Numbered from the stretch's first letter, positions 8,610-18,237 are shown. The stretch: DNA of 64,000 nt from Aquidulcibacter sp. (GCA_027532555.1 JAPZTJ010000023.1:58313-122312); one strand, 5' to 3'. The notes: generated from the letters alone by a model not told the origin. Program-made: numbers and translations.

Positions 8610-10048
8610 TAGTTTGGCGTAACAGGGGCCCCAGACACAGGCGATCTTGTGCCCTCGGCTGGTTTGTTCTCAGCTCGACGCGTGGTGACGTTAGGCGCGC
8701 GCTTTGGAAGACCCGCGGCCAGCAATTCATAGGCACGCTTCAGCTGGTAATCTTCGGTTTCCTTCCAGCCGACCGGCGGCATTTCCGCCGGCATGTGCGG
8801 AGGCTTGCGCTTCACGCCGCTTTCATTGTCGAGGGCGTGCGGCAAATCTTCCTCACCTTGGAAGAGCGCTTTACGCTCGTTCAACTGCTCTTCCGTGATG
8901 CGCACGGCGCCGATCTCAATATCGGGTTCAATCCCTGCACCTTGGATCGAGCGACCGGCAGGTGTGTAATATTTCGACGTCGTCAAGCGCAGGGCACCAT
9001 CACGACCATTGCGCAATGGGATGACTGTCTGGACAGAGCCCTTGCCGAAGGAAGCCATGCCGACAATCGTGGCACGGCCGCGATCTTGCAGCGCGCCAGC
9101 CACAATCTCCGACGCCGAGGCTGAGCCTTCATTGATCAAGACCACCATCGGCACCCCGGCCAAACGCTCACCTGGCGTGCCATAATAACGCTGAATATCG
9201 TCGGCGCGGCGGCCACGGGTAGAGACAACCTCGCCACGATCCATGAAGATATCGGTCACTTCAATAGCTTGGTCCAACAAGCCACCGCCATTGTTACGTA
9301 AATCAAGAACAATGCCTTTCAGGCGGCCACCCAATTGACGCTGAACATCATCAATCGCTTTGTTGAGCCCTTCGGAGGTGCGTTCATTCACAAAGGTGGA
9401 GATACGGATATAGCCGTAATCACCTTGAATTTTGCTAGTCACAGGCTTCAGCACAATGGTCTCGCGCATGACCTTGGCGACAAAAGGTTCTTGGCCTTCG
9501 CGTGCTACGGTGATGTCGATTGATGTTCCAACCGGGCCGCGCATCTTCTTGACGGCTTCATCCAAGGGCAGGCCCAAGATAGAAGCGCCGTCGACAGCAA
9601 TCAGTTTGTCGCCAGCCTTAATGCCAGCCCGCACCGCTGGGCTATCGTCCATAGGCGAAATTACTTTGACAGCGCCCGCTTCACTGGTCACTTCAATACC
9701 AATGCCACCGTATTCGCCCTTGGTCGACACCTGCATATTGTTGAAAGCTTCGGCATCAAGGAAGCTTGAATGTGGGTCTAGCGATTGCAGCATGCCATCA
9801 ATGGCTGCTGCTACCAATTTGTCGTCCTTGGTTGGCACGACATAATCGGTGCGGACGCGCGCCATTACATCAGCAAAAATCTCCAATTGGCGCAGCGTAT
9901 CCTCACCTTTAGCCGCTGGTGCTGCGGAGTCTGGGCGGCCACCGGCTGACCACGCCACCGCCGTTGCACCTAAAGCGGCACCCAGTCCCAACGTCCCGGC
10001 CAAGACTGGCGCAATCCACCAGCGCTGTGTCTTTTGGGAATCTGTCAT
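8609..10048 (-). CDS. ctpA: Carboxy-terminal processing protease CtpA (S41)
   Basis: Periplasmic S41A serine protease of 479 aa. It has an N-terminal membrane anchor (WWIAPVLAGTLGLGAALGATAVAWSAG), a PDZ domain around residues 95-175 (GGIGIEVTSEAGAVKVISPM) and a catalytic core with Ser in NEGSASASEIVAGALQD and Lys in ASFGKGSVQT. The C-terminus is Pro-rich and charged. It lies directly downstream of envC, as in most alphaproteobacteria, which fits a joint role in peptidoglycan hydrolase control and envelope protein turnover. The 145-nt gap after envC contains a TATATA box and a small hairpin, so a private promoter is possible. Confidence 0.94.
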   Translation of the reverse strand: MTDSQKTQRWWIAPVLAGTLGLGAALGATAVAWSAGGRPDSAAPAAKGEDTLRQLEIFADVMARVRTDYVVPTKDDKLVAAAIDGMLQSLDPHSSFLDAEAFNNMQVSTKGEYGGIGIEVTSEAGAVKVISPMDDSPAVRAGIKAGDKLIAVDGASILGLPLDEAVKKMRGPVGTSIDITVAREGQEPFVAKVMRETIVLKPVTSKIQGDYGYIRISTFVNERTSEGLNKAIDDVQRQLGGRLKGIVLDLRNNGGGLLDQAIEVTDIFMDRGEVVSTRGRRADDIQRYYGTPGERLAGVPMVVLINEGSASASEIVAGALQDRGRATIVGMASFGKGSVQTVIPLRNGRDGALRLTTSKYYTPAGRSIQGAGIEPDIEIGAVRITEEQLNERKALFQGEEDLPHALDNESGVKRKPPHMPAEMPPVGWKETEDYQLKRAYELLAAGLPKRAPNVTTRRAENKPAEGTRSPVSGAPVTPN

Positions 10049-10193
10049 AAGCGGCTACTCCGAGTGGCTAAGGCCATAAGTACATCAGGAAACTTGCACC
10101 CTCTATATAATCCAAGCAAAGTGGTTAAGCACCACCTACCGCAGTTAATTGCGGTGATTTAATCTACAGTCAGACTGCGATTGTCGCGTGGGC

Positions 10194-11354
10194 TTAGGTA
10201 CCGTTGGGCCGCTTTAGCCATAGATTGGGGTTTTGCGGCGTGCTTTGCTTGCGCACTTCCATATAAAGATCGGGCATTATGCGGGCGTCTGTGGCCATCT
10301 CACCAATCGGCTCACCGGCCAAAACTTCCTGACCAGCCTCAGCATAAATCGTCGCCATACCTGCCAAAACAATGTGGTAGCCATTGCCGACATTTAAAAT
10401 GATCACCCGACCAAAGGAGCGGAAAGGACCAGCAAACTCGACCTCACCATCGTAGGGAGAAACAACCTGTGCCGATCGCCGGGTTCGAATGGTGATCCCT
10501 TCAGATCGCCCCCCATTTTCCAGAGCTGCCCCAAACCGAGTTATGACTTGGCCATAGGCCGGATAGGCCACTGTGCCCATGGCACGGTCAAAGCCGCGCG
10601 CGAAGTCAGATCCGTCTTGTGGTTGCTGGAGATCAAGCCCTGGGATAGAGCCACCTAACCGGACCACCAAATCGCGCAAATCATTGGCACGCCGCACAAT
10701 CTCAGCAATGCGCGCTCGTTCGGTATCGGCATCGCGCATGATACGGGCCTGCACCATGCGTCTTTCCTGAATCAAAGAACCAATCGTTTGCCGGGCGATC
10801 ATCAGACGGGTGTTGCTGTCCCGATAATTGGTGTTTTGCATCAAAATCGACTCACGCAGGCCCTGCAGGCTGGCAATGTCGGCAGCAGCTTGCTTTGCGC
10901 GACTCTCGAGCAAGGGCGCAATTTCTCCCATCATGATAGCGACGCGAGCCGCCTCAGCCGCATTTTGGGGCCGGACAGCCAAGGCAGGTGGTCGGTCGCG
11001 TTCCATGGCAATCAAGGCAATGACGACATCTTCCAAGGCATCGCGATTGGTGGCAAGTTTGGCATTCAATTGGCGCTCTTGCGCGCGCATCTGGATCAGG
11101 CGGACTTCAGAGCGCTCCACTTCACGCTCGAGCCGATCCCGATCTTCGGCAGCGGCAACAAGCTTTTTGCGAAGTGCTTCAGCGTCACCCGCAACACGAT
11201 TAGCATCATCAACAAGCGCGCCAACGCGCTCCTCGCGTCGCTGGCGTTCGGCTTCAAGGCGCTTGATTTCCTGTTCGGCAGAGCTTTGGCCGTAGACCGG
11301 CATGGCTGCGCCCAGCGTCACACACAACAGAAGGATCGCTCGAAATCTGCGCAT
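10194..11354 (-). CDS. envC: Murein hydrolase activator EnvC-like (coiled coil + degenerate LytM)
   Basis: Periplasmic EnvC/DipM-type protein that activates amidases at the division site. The ATG at 11354 gives a classic signal peptide (MRRFRAILLLCVTLGAAMPVYGQ); a longer reading from 11390 would put 12 extra residues before it. Roughly residues 25-230 are coiled coil (EIKRLEAERQRREERVGALV and on). The C-terminal LytM/M23 fold has lost the zinc ligands: the H-x-G-x-D box reads GGRSEGITIRT and the H-x-H box reads YHIVLAGM. It should therefore be an activator, not an endopeptidase. About 385 aa. Confidence 0.9.
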   Translation of the reverse strand: MRRFRAILLLCVTLGAAMPVYGQSSAEQEIKRLEAERQRREERVGALVDDANRVAGDAEALRKKLVAAAEDRDRLEREVERSEVRLIQMRAQERQLNAKLATNRDALEDVVIALIAMERDRPPALAVRPQNAAEAARVAIMMGEIAPLLESRAKQAAADIASLQGLRESILMQNTNYRDSNTRLMIARQTIGSLIQERRMVQARIMRDADTERARIAEIVRRANDLRDLVVRLGGSIPGLDLQQPQDGSDFARGFDRAMGTVAYPAYGQVITRFGAALENGGRSEGITIRTRRSAQVVSPYDGEVEFAGPFRSFGRVIILNVGNGYHIVLAGMATIYAEAGQEVLAGEPIGEMATDARIMPDLYMEVRKQSTPQNPNLWLKRPNGT

Positions 11355-11419
11355 AGTCCCAGAGATAACCAGATTTGGCGGTGCGGTCATCTCGCTGTTA
11401 CAGACCGAGCCTCGCCGCT

Positions 11420-11896
11420 CTAAACCCGGTGATAGGGCGTCCCAGCAAGGATGGAGACGGCGCGATAAATCTGCTCAGCCGCCATCGCACGGACAAGCTT
11501 GTGCGGCCAGGTCCAAGAGCCAAAGGCCAGCTTCATCGAGGCAGCTTGGGTCAAGGCTTGGCCGTGTCCATCCGGTCCGCCAATGGCCAGCACAATGTGC
11601 CTTTGGCCTTGATCGCGTAGGCTTGCCAATCGGTTGGCAAAACCAACCGAACCAGGCGCTTCGCCGCGTTCATCCAATGCGATAATGAAACTTCCCGCCT
11701 CAATCGCAGCCAACAGGGCAGCGGCCTCTTTGTCGCGGTCGGGCTCCCGCAGACGCGGGTCAATTTCAGAGAGACGGACGGATTTGATACCCAATGGCTT
11801 ACCCATGGCGTCAGCACGGCCGAGCCAGTCCAAGGTCATGGCTTGTTCAGGTTCTTGCGCCTTAAGCCGCCCGATGGCAGCCAAAGTCACATTCAA
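11420..11896 (-). CDS. rlmH: 23S rRNA (pseudouridine-1915-N3)-methyltransferase RlmH
   Basis: SPOUT-class methyltransferase acting on helix 69 of 23S rRNA, 158 aa, the usual length. Family blocks are intact: the SAM-binding knot LAIGGPDGHG and the C-terminal LVRAMAAEQIYRAVSILAG with PYHRV. Translation appears to start at a TTG (11896) that overlaps the rsfS stop (TTGA), so it is coupled to rsfS. The rsfS-rlmH pair is conserved widely and links two ribosome-related functions. Confidence 0.95.
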   Translation of the reverse strand: MNVTLAAIGRLKAQEPEQAMTLDWLGRADAMGKPLGIKSVRLSEIDPRLREPDRDKEAAALLAAIEAGSFIIALDERGEAPGSVGFANRLASLRDQGQRHIVLAIGGPDGHGQALTQAASMKLAFGSWTWPHKLVRAMAAEQIYRAVSILAGTPYHRV

Positions 11897-12261
11897 GCAG
11901 CACCTGCCGCGTGACGGGTTTCCCCGGTCCAGATGCGTTCAATCGCATAAAAGGCACGCACTTCCGGCCGGAAGATATGGGCAACAATGTCGCCAGCATC
12001 AATCAAGACCCAGTCAGCATTGGGCAAACCTTCAACCCGCGCCTTACCAACGCCAGCATCTTTTAGCTTGCGTACAATATGGTCTGCAATCGCGGCGACA
12101 TGGCGCTGCGAGCGGCCAGAGGCGACGATAATCGCATCTGCGATGGAACTTTTGCCTGTTAAATCAATGCACAGCACATCTTCTGCTTGGTCGTCATCCA
12201 ATGATGCGAGGATGATGTCTTTCAGATCAGGGTTTTGAGTATCACTTAGTTCGGACGACAG
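11893..12261 (-). CDS. rsfS: Ribosome silencing factor RsfS
   Basis: Binds uL14 and blocks subunit joining when nutrients fall. Core motifs are visible: LTGKSSIADAIIVASGRS, VEGLPNADWVLIDAGDIVAHIF and RAFYAIERIW. Homology starts well before the first TTG (12201): the in-frame sequence DLKDIILASLDDDQAEDVLC matches the usual RsfS N-terminus. No in-frame ATG/GTG exists between the upstream stop and 12201. The best start is therefore a CTG at 12259-12261 preceded by AAAGG at 8 nt, giving 122 aa. The start is an inference; the identity is not in doubt. Confidence 0.93.
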   Translation of the reverse strand: MSSELSDTQNPDLKDIILASLDDDQAEDVLCIDLTGKSSIADAIIVASGRSQRHVAAIADHIVRKLKDAGVGKARVEGLPNADWVLIDAGDIVAHIFRPEVRAFYAIERIWTGETRHAAGAA

Positions 12262-12403
12262 GGTGTTGGCCTTTCAGAAACTTGAAGTCTTCTCTAGCAC
12301 AAGTGAAGTCGAAATGCATGCCCTGTTGCAGACAGTGCAGAACCGACGCGAAAAATGGTTTTTTAAGGCCAAGATGCTAGACAACCGGCAAAGGGGTTTA
12401 GCG

Positions 12404-14224
12404 ATGAAAGAGACGGTGGCGTTGGAAAATGCGCAGGCCCAGATGGTGCTGCCTGTAGCCATGGCCGATGCGCGTGCCGCCACCTACGATCTGATTCAAA
12501 ACCGCAGCATGATCGTGTGGGGCGAACATTGTTCTGAATGCGCTGCCCCCTCCTGCTATACCGCCTGTAGCTTCTACACCCCACGCCCGGATGGCCATTG
12601 CCGCCGCTTTACGAGGGGAATTGAAACCATCGACAGCGGGATGGCTTGCCCTTTGCCGCTGACCCGGATCGCCTTTCGCCGCTGGGGTAAGTTGGAGGGG
12701 CGAGGCCCCGTTCGCTCACTGACCAAACAAGAAGCCGCCGCCGAAGAACATGCCGCTCAGCCAGCCTTAGGTTTAGGCCTAGCCTTTTTGGCACGTCGGG
12801 AAGCGCGTCAACGCACTGCAGACCACGTTGCTAAGGGTCAAGGCATTGATGGCCAGTTTGATGCATTCCTCATTGAAGGGGCAGCACTTTCTGCCAAGTC
12901 GATATCCTTTACGTTCACCTTGGTCCCTGTCGACAAAACCAATCCTGCCCTATTCCAAAGTCAGTTTTCATTGAACTCAGACTGGACCCGGATCTCCATC
13001 CCCATTGCAGAAATTGCGCGCACCATTGACCTTGCCCAAGATTATCTGGTCCAGATTGAACCAGTTGGGGAGGCAAAGGGCCTTGAGGTCCTTTTCGGCC
13101 TGTGTGACTTTGTGACTTGGACACAGGCGGCGACACTTCCATCCGCGCTAAACATGCCCGCCGCCAAAGCTAAAGTCGTGGTCTGGGACCTCGACCATAC
13201 GATCTGGGACGGCATCTTGCTCGAAGACGGACCAGAGGGCGTGATGGTAAAGCCCGGCATCCGTGAGATGATCGAAGCACTAGATGCACGTGGCATTCTG
13301 CAATCGGTCGCCAGTAAAAATAATTATGACGAGGCAATGGCGGCACTCTCCCATCATGGGCTCCTCGGCTTCATGCTCGCCCCGCAGATCAGTTGGGGCC
13401 CAAAGAGCGCGGCCTTGGCTCGGATAGCCCAGACACTCAATCTAGGGCTGGACGCTTTTGTCTTCATCGACGATCAGCCGTTTGAACGCGGCGAAGTTAG
13501 TGAAGCCCATCCGTCTGTGACGGTGCTTGCTGATACCGAAGCGCTTACCTTGCTGGAGCGCCCACAATTTGACGTACCTGTGACGCCGGAAAGCCGAGGC
13601 CGGCGCGCCCTATATGCGGTGGAGGCCGCGCGCACTCTGGCGGCCGAATCTGCTGCTGGCGACATGGACCAATTCCTGCGCGGTTGTGATCTCGTTTTGA
13701 ACGTGGCCCGCTTAACGACAGAGGATGCTGAGCGGGTCCATGAATTGTCGCAGCGTACCAACCAACTCAATATTGCGGCGACCCGCTATAGTCGCGACGA
13801 TGTCGCGGCCATGCTGGCAAGCGCAAATGGTGCTGAGGCTTGGACCCTGCGCTGTGCCGATCGCTTTGGCGATTACGGCCTGATCGGATTTGCCTATGGC
13901 ACCCCGCAGACCGGACATATCCAAGACTTCTTTATGAGCTGCCGTGTGCAGCGCAAACGTGTTGAAGCGGCTTTCTTCGCTTGGCTGGCATCACGTTGTG
14001 AAGCTGCTGGGGCACAAGGGCTGTCCATTTCGTACAAAAAGGCGGCCCGAAACAGCCCCGCCTTGGACTTGTTTTTGGGCTTAGGGTTCAACCTGGACTC
14101 GACCGATGACAGCCAGGGCCTATTGCGGCGTAGCCTACCCGCTGGCTTTGAGGGTAGTGACATTGTGCGCGTGCAACAATCCACGGATGAACCGATCCCT
14201 GCACTCAACACGGAGGTTGTGTAG
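12404..14224 (+). CDS. HAD-IIIC (FkbH-like) protein with Cys-rich N-terminus
   Basis: 606-aa protein starting at an ATG with a strong AAAGGGG site. There are three parts. (1) Residues 38-70 hold five cysteines in the pattern C-x2-C-x4-C-x3-C-x10-C (HCSECAAPSC, then YTACSFYTPRPDGHC), resembling a metal or Fe-S site. (2) Residues ~75-255 are a linker with a beta-rich stretch. (3) Residues ~258-600 form the FkbH module: the HAD motif VVWDLDHTIWDG with the DxDxT signature, FVFIDDQPFER, then a GNAT-like tail with SQRTNQLNIAATRYSRDD. FkbH enzymes make glyceryl-ACP from bisphosphoglycerate, but here the typical SGNH/ACP partners are absent. The deacetylase starts 2 nt downstream, so a role in a polysaccharide or lipid precursor modification is likely but unproven. 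Confidence 0.8.
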   Translation: MKETVALENAQAQMVLPVAMADARAATYDLIQNRSMIVWGEHCSECAAPSCYTACSFYTPRPDGHCRRFTRGIETIDSGMACPLPLTRIAFRRWGKLEGRGPVRSLTKQEAAAEEHAAQPALGLGLAFLARREARQRTADHVAKGQGIDGQFDAFLIEGAALSAKSISFTFTLVPVDKTNPALFQSQFSLNSDWTRISIPIAEIARTIDLAQDYLVQIEPVGEAKGLEVLFGLCDFVTWTQAATLPSALNMPAAKAKVVVWDLDHTIWDGILLEDGPEGVMVKPGIREMIEALDARGILQSVASKNNYDEAMAALSHHGLLGFMLAPQISWGPKSAALARIAQTLNLGLDAFVFIDDQPFERGEVSEAHPSVTVLADTEALTLLERPQFDVPVTPESRGRRALYAVEAARTLAAESAAGDMDQFLRGCDLVLNVARLTTEDAERVHELSQRTNQLNIAATRYSRDDVAAMLASANGAEAWTLRCADRFGDYGLIGFAYGTPQTGHIQDFFMSCRVQRKRVEAAFFAWLASRCEAAGAQGLSISYKKAARNSPALDLFLGLGFNLDSTDDSQGLLRRSLPAGFEGSDIVRVQQSTDEPIPALNTEVV

Positions 14225-14226
14225 CT

Positions 14227-14973
14227 ATGGCATCCAGACTTCTGACGCGCATCGAAGGGGCCATAACCCGCGCCATCCCCTTAAACCCAATCCAGTCGCG
14301 CCTGACACAAGCAGTCGCCTCGATTAGCTTTGACGACATTCCGTTTTCGGCTGCTCGCGTCGGCGCGCCTATTCTAGAACGCGCTGAAATCCAAGGTACC
14401 TTCTACGTGTGTGGTGGCCATACAGGTGAGACCTTTGAAGACCGTGCCCAGCATGAAGCCCATGACCTTTTGGCCCTACATCAAGCGGGCCATGAGATAG
14501 CCTGTCACACCTTTGCCCACCCCTTTGTCACCAAGCTATCGGACACCGCGCGCGATCGAGATCGGCAAGCCAATGCGAACTTTGTACGAGAGACGCTGGG
14601 TGACGTGATGATGACCAGCTTTGCCTATCCCTACGGCGCGGTGAGTTTGGCAGCCAAAGCCTATTATGCGCGCCAATTCTTTACCTGCCGGGGCGTTTAT
14701 CGGGGGCTGAACACAGGTCGAATAGATTTCGCTGAGCTGCGCGCCATTGGGATAGAGCGCCGCCAGCATGATATCGGCCAGGTCCGCGATCTCGTGGCCG
14801 AAGCCAAAGAGCGCAACGCGTGGATCATCTTTTTCACCCACGATGTGGGGCCGGACCCATCAGACTATGGTTGCACGCCGCAAAATCTTGAGGATGTGAT
14901 TTCAACCCTTAAGGATGCGGGGATTGAGACGTTGCCAGTAAAAGCTGCGGCCGCGAAAGTCATGTTCGGCTAA
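14227..14973 (+). CDS. NodB-type polysaccharide deacetylase
   Basis: Carbohydrate esterase family 4 protein, 248 aa. It has the catalytic SFDDIPF (first Asp pair), TFYVCGGHTG, the zinc pair in ACHTFAHPF, and the FAYPYG motif 4. No signal peptide is visible, so it should act in the cytoplasm on a precursor rather than on secreted polymer. It is in an operon with the HAD-IIIC gene (2 nt gap). Its stop overlaps the pgi stop on the other strand by 4 nt. Confidence 0.87.
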   Translation: MASRLLTRIEGAITRAIPLNPIQSRLTQAVASISFDDIPFSAARVGAPILERAEIQGTFYVCGGHTGETFEDRAQHEAHDLLALHQAGHEIACHTFAHPFVTKLSDTARDRDRQANANFVRETLGDVMMTSFAYPYGAVSLAAKAYYARQFFTCRGVYRGLNTGRIDFAELRAIGIERRQHDIGQVRDLVAEAKERNAWIIFFTHDVGPDPSDYGCTPQNLEDVISTLKDAGIETLPVKAAAAKVMFG

Positions 14974-16574
14974 ACCCGAAGTGCGCGGATCCGCTCAATC
15001 ATCGCTGCACTGGCAGGGTCACGGCGGTCGCTTGGGCCATTTTGCAGATCAAGATCGATCTCGCTGGCAATCACTTTGCCCAGTTCCACGCCCCATTGGT
15101 CAAAGGAATTGACGCCCCATAGCTTGCCTTCAACAAAGGTGCGGTGCTCACAGAAGGCCAGATAGGCCCCGAAATTAGCGGGGCTCAGACGATCCATCAG
15201 CACAAAGCTGGACGGGCGATTGCCTTTGAAAACCCGGTGTGGGGCGATAGTGGCAATTTGCTCCGCGCTCGCGCCGGCGGCTTGCATCGTTTCGATGACC
15301 GAAGCCAAGCTCTTGCCGTGGGTTAGGGCCTCAGCTTGCGCCAAGACATTGGCTAAGGTCATGCGGGTGCGAACCGGCGCATCTTCGTCATCTTGCGCGA
15401 TGGCGATAAACTCAACCGGGGTGACATCGGGGCTCTGGTGCAGATGCTGGAAGAAGGCATGTTGGGCGTTTGTGCCTTCTGCACCCCAGACAACTGGACC
15501 GGACGTTTCAACGCCATCTCCATCTAGATTGACCGACTTGCCATTCGACTCCATCTCCAATTGCTGCAGGAATTGCGGCAACAGGCGCAAGCGCTTGGCA
15601 TAGGGAATGACGGCACGGCTTTTGAAATTTAGGCAGGTGCGATTCCACCAGCCTATCAGACTGGCGATAACGACGGGGTTGTCTGCTAGTGGCAAGGCCT
15701 CAAACAAATTGTCCATCGCGGCGGCCCCGGCATGCATCTCGGCCACCACTTCTGGGCCCAAGGCGATTTCACACGAAAGGCCGACGGCCGACCACAGAGA
15801 GAAACGTCCGCCCACCCATTCTTTAAAGTCAAAGACGCGGTCAGGCTTAAAGCCCGCTGCCTTGGTTTTTTCAGGCGCGGCACTGATCGCAACCAGATGG
15901 GCGCTATCATCTGGACCGATGGCAGCCTGCAGCCAAGCGCGGGCCGCCTTCAGATTTTCCAAAGTCTCCAGCGTCGTGAACGTCTTCGACACGCACAGGA
16001 TCAAGGTCTCGCGCGGATCGAGGCCAACGAGCGCCGCGGCTAATTCTCCGGGCTCAATATTGGCGGCAAAGCGCAAAATGATCTCACTGCCCGCTGTTGG
16101 GGCCAAAGCTTCATAAACAAGTCGTGGGCCAAGATCTGATCCGCCAATCCCGATATGGACGATCGACTTGAACGGGCGACCATCAGAGGCCGCAATCGAC
16201 CCATCGCGAACGGCGTTAGCAAAGGCCGTTGCGGCAGCCCGGCCTGCACGCACGGCCGCGCTGACCGCTTCACCCTTGGCCATAAAGTCCCGGTCAGGCT
16301 GACGCAGAGCCATATGCATAACAGCGCGATCCTCGGTCACGTTGATTGCTTTGCCGGCAAAAAGATCGGATCGTGCTTGTTCGACTCCAATTTCTTGGGC
16401 ATGGAGGATGAGGGCGTCTAAATCCGTTTGGCTGAGAAGGGCGCGGGAAAAATCGAAATGCAAACCGGCGCACTGAAAGTTCAAGCGTTTGTGACGCGCC
16501 AGATCGAGCAAAAGAGTTGATAAGGAAACAGAGGCTGCCAACTGGCCACGGGCGATAAAATCTTTGTATGTCAT
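14970..16574 (-). CDS. pgi: Glucose-6-phosphate isomerase
   Basis: Interconverts glucose-6-P and fructose-6-P. It is 534 aa, full length for the bacterial/eukaryotic-type enzyme. The motifs HIGIGGSDLGPRLV, CVSKTFTTLETLEN, LMDRLSPANFGAYLAFCEH and GVNSFDQWGVELGK (C-terminal signature with the catalytic Lys) are visible. It is a monocistronic, minus-strand gene convergent with the deacetylase. Confidence 0.97.
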   Translation of the reverse strand: MTYKDFIARGQLAASVSLSTLLLDLARHKRLNFQCAGLHFDFSRALLSQTDLDALILHAQEIGVEQARSDLFAGKAINVTEDRAVMHMALRQPDRDFMAKGEAVSAAVRAGRAAATAFANAVRDGSIAASDGRPFKSIVHIGIGGSDLGPRLVYEALAPTAGSEIILRFAANIEPGELAAALVGLDPRETLILCVSKTFTTLETLENLKAARAWLQAAIGPDDSAHLVAISAAPEKTKAAGFKPDRVFDFKEWVGGRFSLWSAVGLSCEIALGPEVVAEMHAGAAAMDNLFEALPLADNPVVIASLIGWWNRTCLNFKSRAVIPYAKRLRLLPQFLQQLEMESNGKSVNLDGDGVETSGPVVWGAEGTNAQHAFFQHLHQSPDVTPVEFIAIAQDDEDAPVRTRMTLANVLAQAEALTHGKSLASVIETMQAAGASAEQIATIAPHRVFKGNRPSSFVLMDRLSPANFGAYLAFCEHRTFVEGKLWGVNSFDQWGVELGKVIASEIDLDLQNGPSDRRDPASAAMIERIRALRV

Positions 16575-16663
16575 GGCTCACCTCTGCCAAGACCGCCCGT
16601 ACTTGTCGAGGCCTCAAAACCCTGAGTATCAGTCATCACGCTTAACACATTTGAGGAAACCCA

Positions 16664-18145
16664 ATGCCGCAACCGGCCCATGAGACAGATTTTGAAGAAG
16701 GTCATGGCACATCTGGTGTTGGCCAGAAGATCGGCTTTGTCTTGGGGCTTGTGGTCGCGGCGATCATGCTTTGGGTTGGTGCCCCTGAAGGCCTCGATCC
16801 CAAGGCTTGGAAAGCCCTTTGCCTTTTGGCTTTGATGATCATCTGGTGGGTGAGTGAGGCAATCCCCGTTGCCGCAACTGCCCTTCTGCCGCTGGGCGTC
16901 TTGCCTTTGCTTGGCGTCTTAAAGCCGGTTGATGCTGCGGCACCTTATGCCGACCCAATCATCTTTTTATTCATCGGCGGCTTTATGATTGCTGCTGCCA
17001 TTGAACAATCCGGCCTACACCGCCGCATCGCCATCCATGTCTTGTCCGCTGTCGGTTCAAGCCCAGCTGCCATTGTCGGTGGGTTTATGATCGCAACTAC
17101 TTTGTTGTCGATGTGGATTTCCAATACCGCCACCGCTTTGATGATGACGCCGATTGCCTTGGCGGTCTGCACGGCAGCGGCACCTGCAGGCCCGGAACGA
17201 CGGAGACTCATGGCCGCTTGTGTTTTGGGTGTGGCTTATTGTGCGTCAATTGGCGGGATCGGTACCCCTATCGGATCGCCCACCAACTTGATCGGAGCCA
17301 AGTGGCTGGACGCCAATGGGGTAGGCCTGAGCTTCCCGGAGTGGATGGCGATTGGTGTCGCCATCATTTTGGTGATGGTGCCCTTGACTTGGCTGATCCT
17401 GACCAAGATCGCCTATCGCCTTCCCGCCCATTTGGGTGATGATACCGCGCGCGAAGTCATCGCTGCCGAAGCGCGAGCTTTAGGTCCGATGAGCCCGAAG
17501 GAAGCGCGCGTGCTGGTTATCTTCCTCGCGGTCGCCCTAGCTTGGATCTTACGCGAACCATTGAGCAAACTGCCTGGCCTACAAGGCCTAACTGATATGG
17601 TGATCGCAATTTTGGGTGCTGTTGCGCTATTTGTTGTGCCAGCAGGCGACAAGGCCGAACCCAATAAGGCCCTTTTAGGCTGGGAGGTAGCCGAGCGCAT
17701 CCCCTGGGGCATCGCCATTCTTTTTGGCGGTGGCCTATCGATGGCGGCAGCCTTGGAAGCGACAGGCCTGTCGACCTTTATCGGCAACCATATGGCAGGC
17801 ATTGGCACCTTGCCCATTCTTTTGGTGGTCTTGATCCTAGTAGCCGCGACAGTGTTTCTGTCAGAGCTTGCCTCAAACGTCGCAACTTTGACGGCCATGT
17901 TGCCCGTACTTACAGCCATGGTAGCGGGGTCGGGGGGCGATGCCTTTTTGATCGGGGCGTCTGCGACCTTTGCCGCTAGCTTTGGCTTCATGCTGCCGAT
18001 TGCAACCGCGGCCAATGCCATCGCCTATGCAACCGGAGCCCCTAAACAGGCTGAGATGCTGCGCGTTGGTTTTGTGTTGAATCTGCTTGGAGTTCTGATC
18101 ATTGCCGCCGCGGTTGGCCTGATTGGACCCTTGGTGACCGGTTAA
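16664..18145 (+). CDS. DASS/SLC13-family anion symporter
   Basis: Inner-membrane divalent anion:Na+ symporter of 493 aa with about 11-12 hydrophobic segments. The family's duplicated SNT-type helical hairpins are recognisable: WISNTATALMMTPIALAV in the first half and the LASNVATLTAMLPVL segment in the second. Substrates in the family are dicarboxylates, phosphate or sulfate and cannot be told from sequence here. The start ATG is preceded by GAGGA. It is monocistronic between pgi and the DUF853 ATPase. Confidence 0.9.
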   Translation: MPQPAHETDFEEGHGTSGVGQKIGFVLGLVVAAIMLWVGAPEGLDPKAWKALCLLALMIIWWVSEAIPVAATALLPLGVLPLLGVLKPVDAAAPYADPIIFLFIGGFMIAAAIEQSGLHRRIAIHVLSAVGSSPAAIVGGFMIATTLLSMWISNTATALMMTPIALAVCTAAAPAGPERRRLMAACVLGVAYCASIGGIGTPIGSPTNLIGAKWLDANGVGLSFPEWMAIGVAIILVMVPLTWLILTKIAYRLPAHLGDDTAREVIAAEARALGPMSPKEARVLVIFLAVALAWILREPLSKLPGLQGLTDMVIAILGAVALFVVPAGDKAEPNKALLGWEVAERIPWGIAILFGGGLSMAAALEATGLSTFIGNHMAGIGTLPILLVVLILVAATVFLSELASNVATLTAMLPVLTAMVAGSGGDAFLIGASATFAASFGFMLPIATAANAIAYATGAPKQAEMLRVGFVLNLLGVLIIAAAVGLIGPLVTG

Positions 18146-18237
18146 ATTCCCGCCCTCGCCCTTAACAAGCCAATCGGACCGCAATAAGGTGATGCGAAGC
18201 CTTTTTCTCGAGCCTTTAGAAGGATTTGGTGTAACCC

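Noticed and set aside
10194..10600. EnvC LytM domain as an active M23 endopeptidase
   Set aside because: The zinc ligands of both motifs are missing, so an activator role is preferred.
15607..16116. 169-codon plus-strand frame opposite pgi
   Set aside because: Antisense shadow of a fully conserved gene, no recognisable domain.
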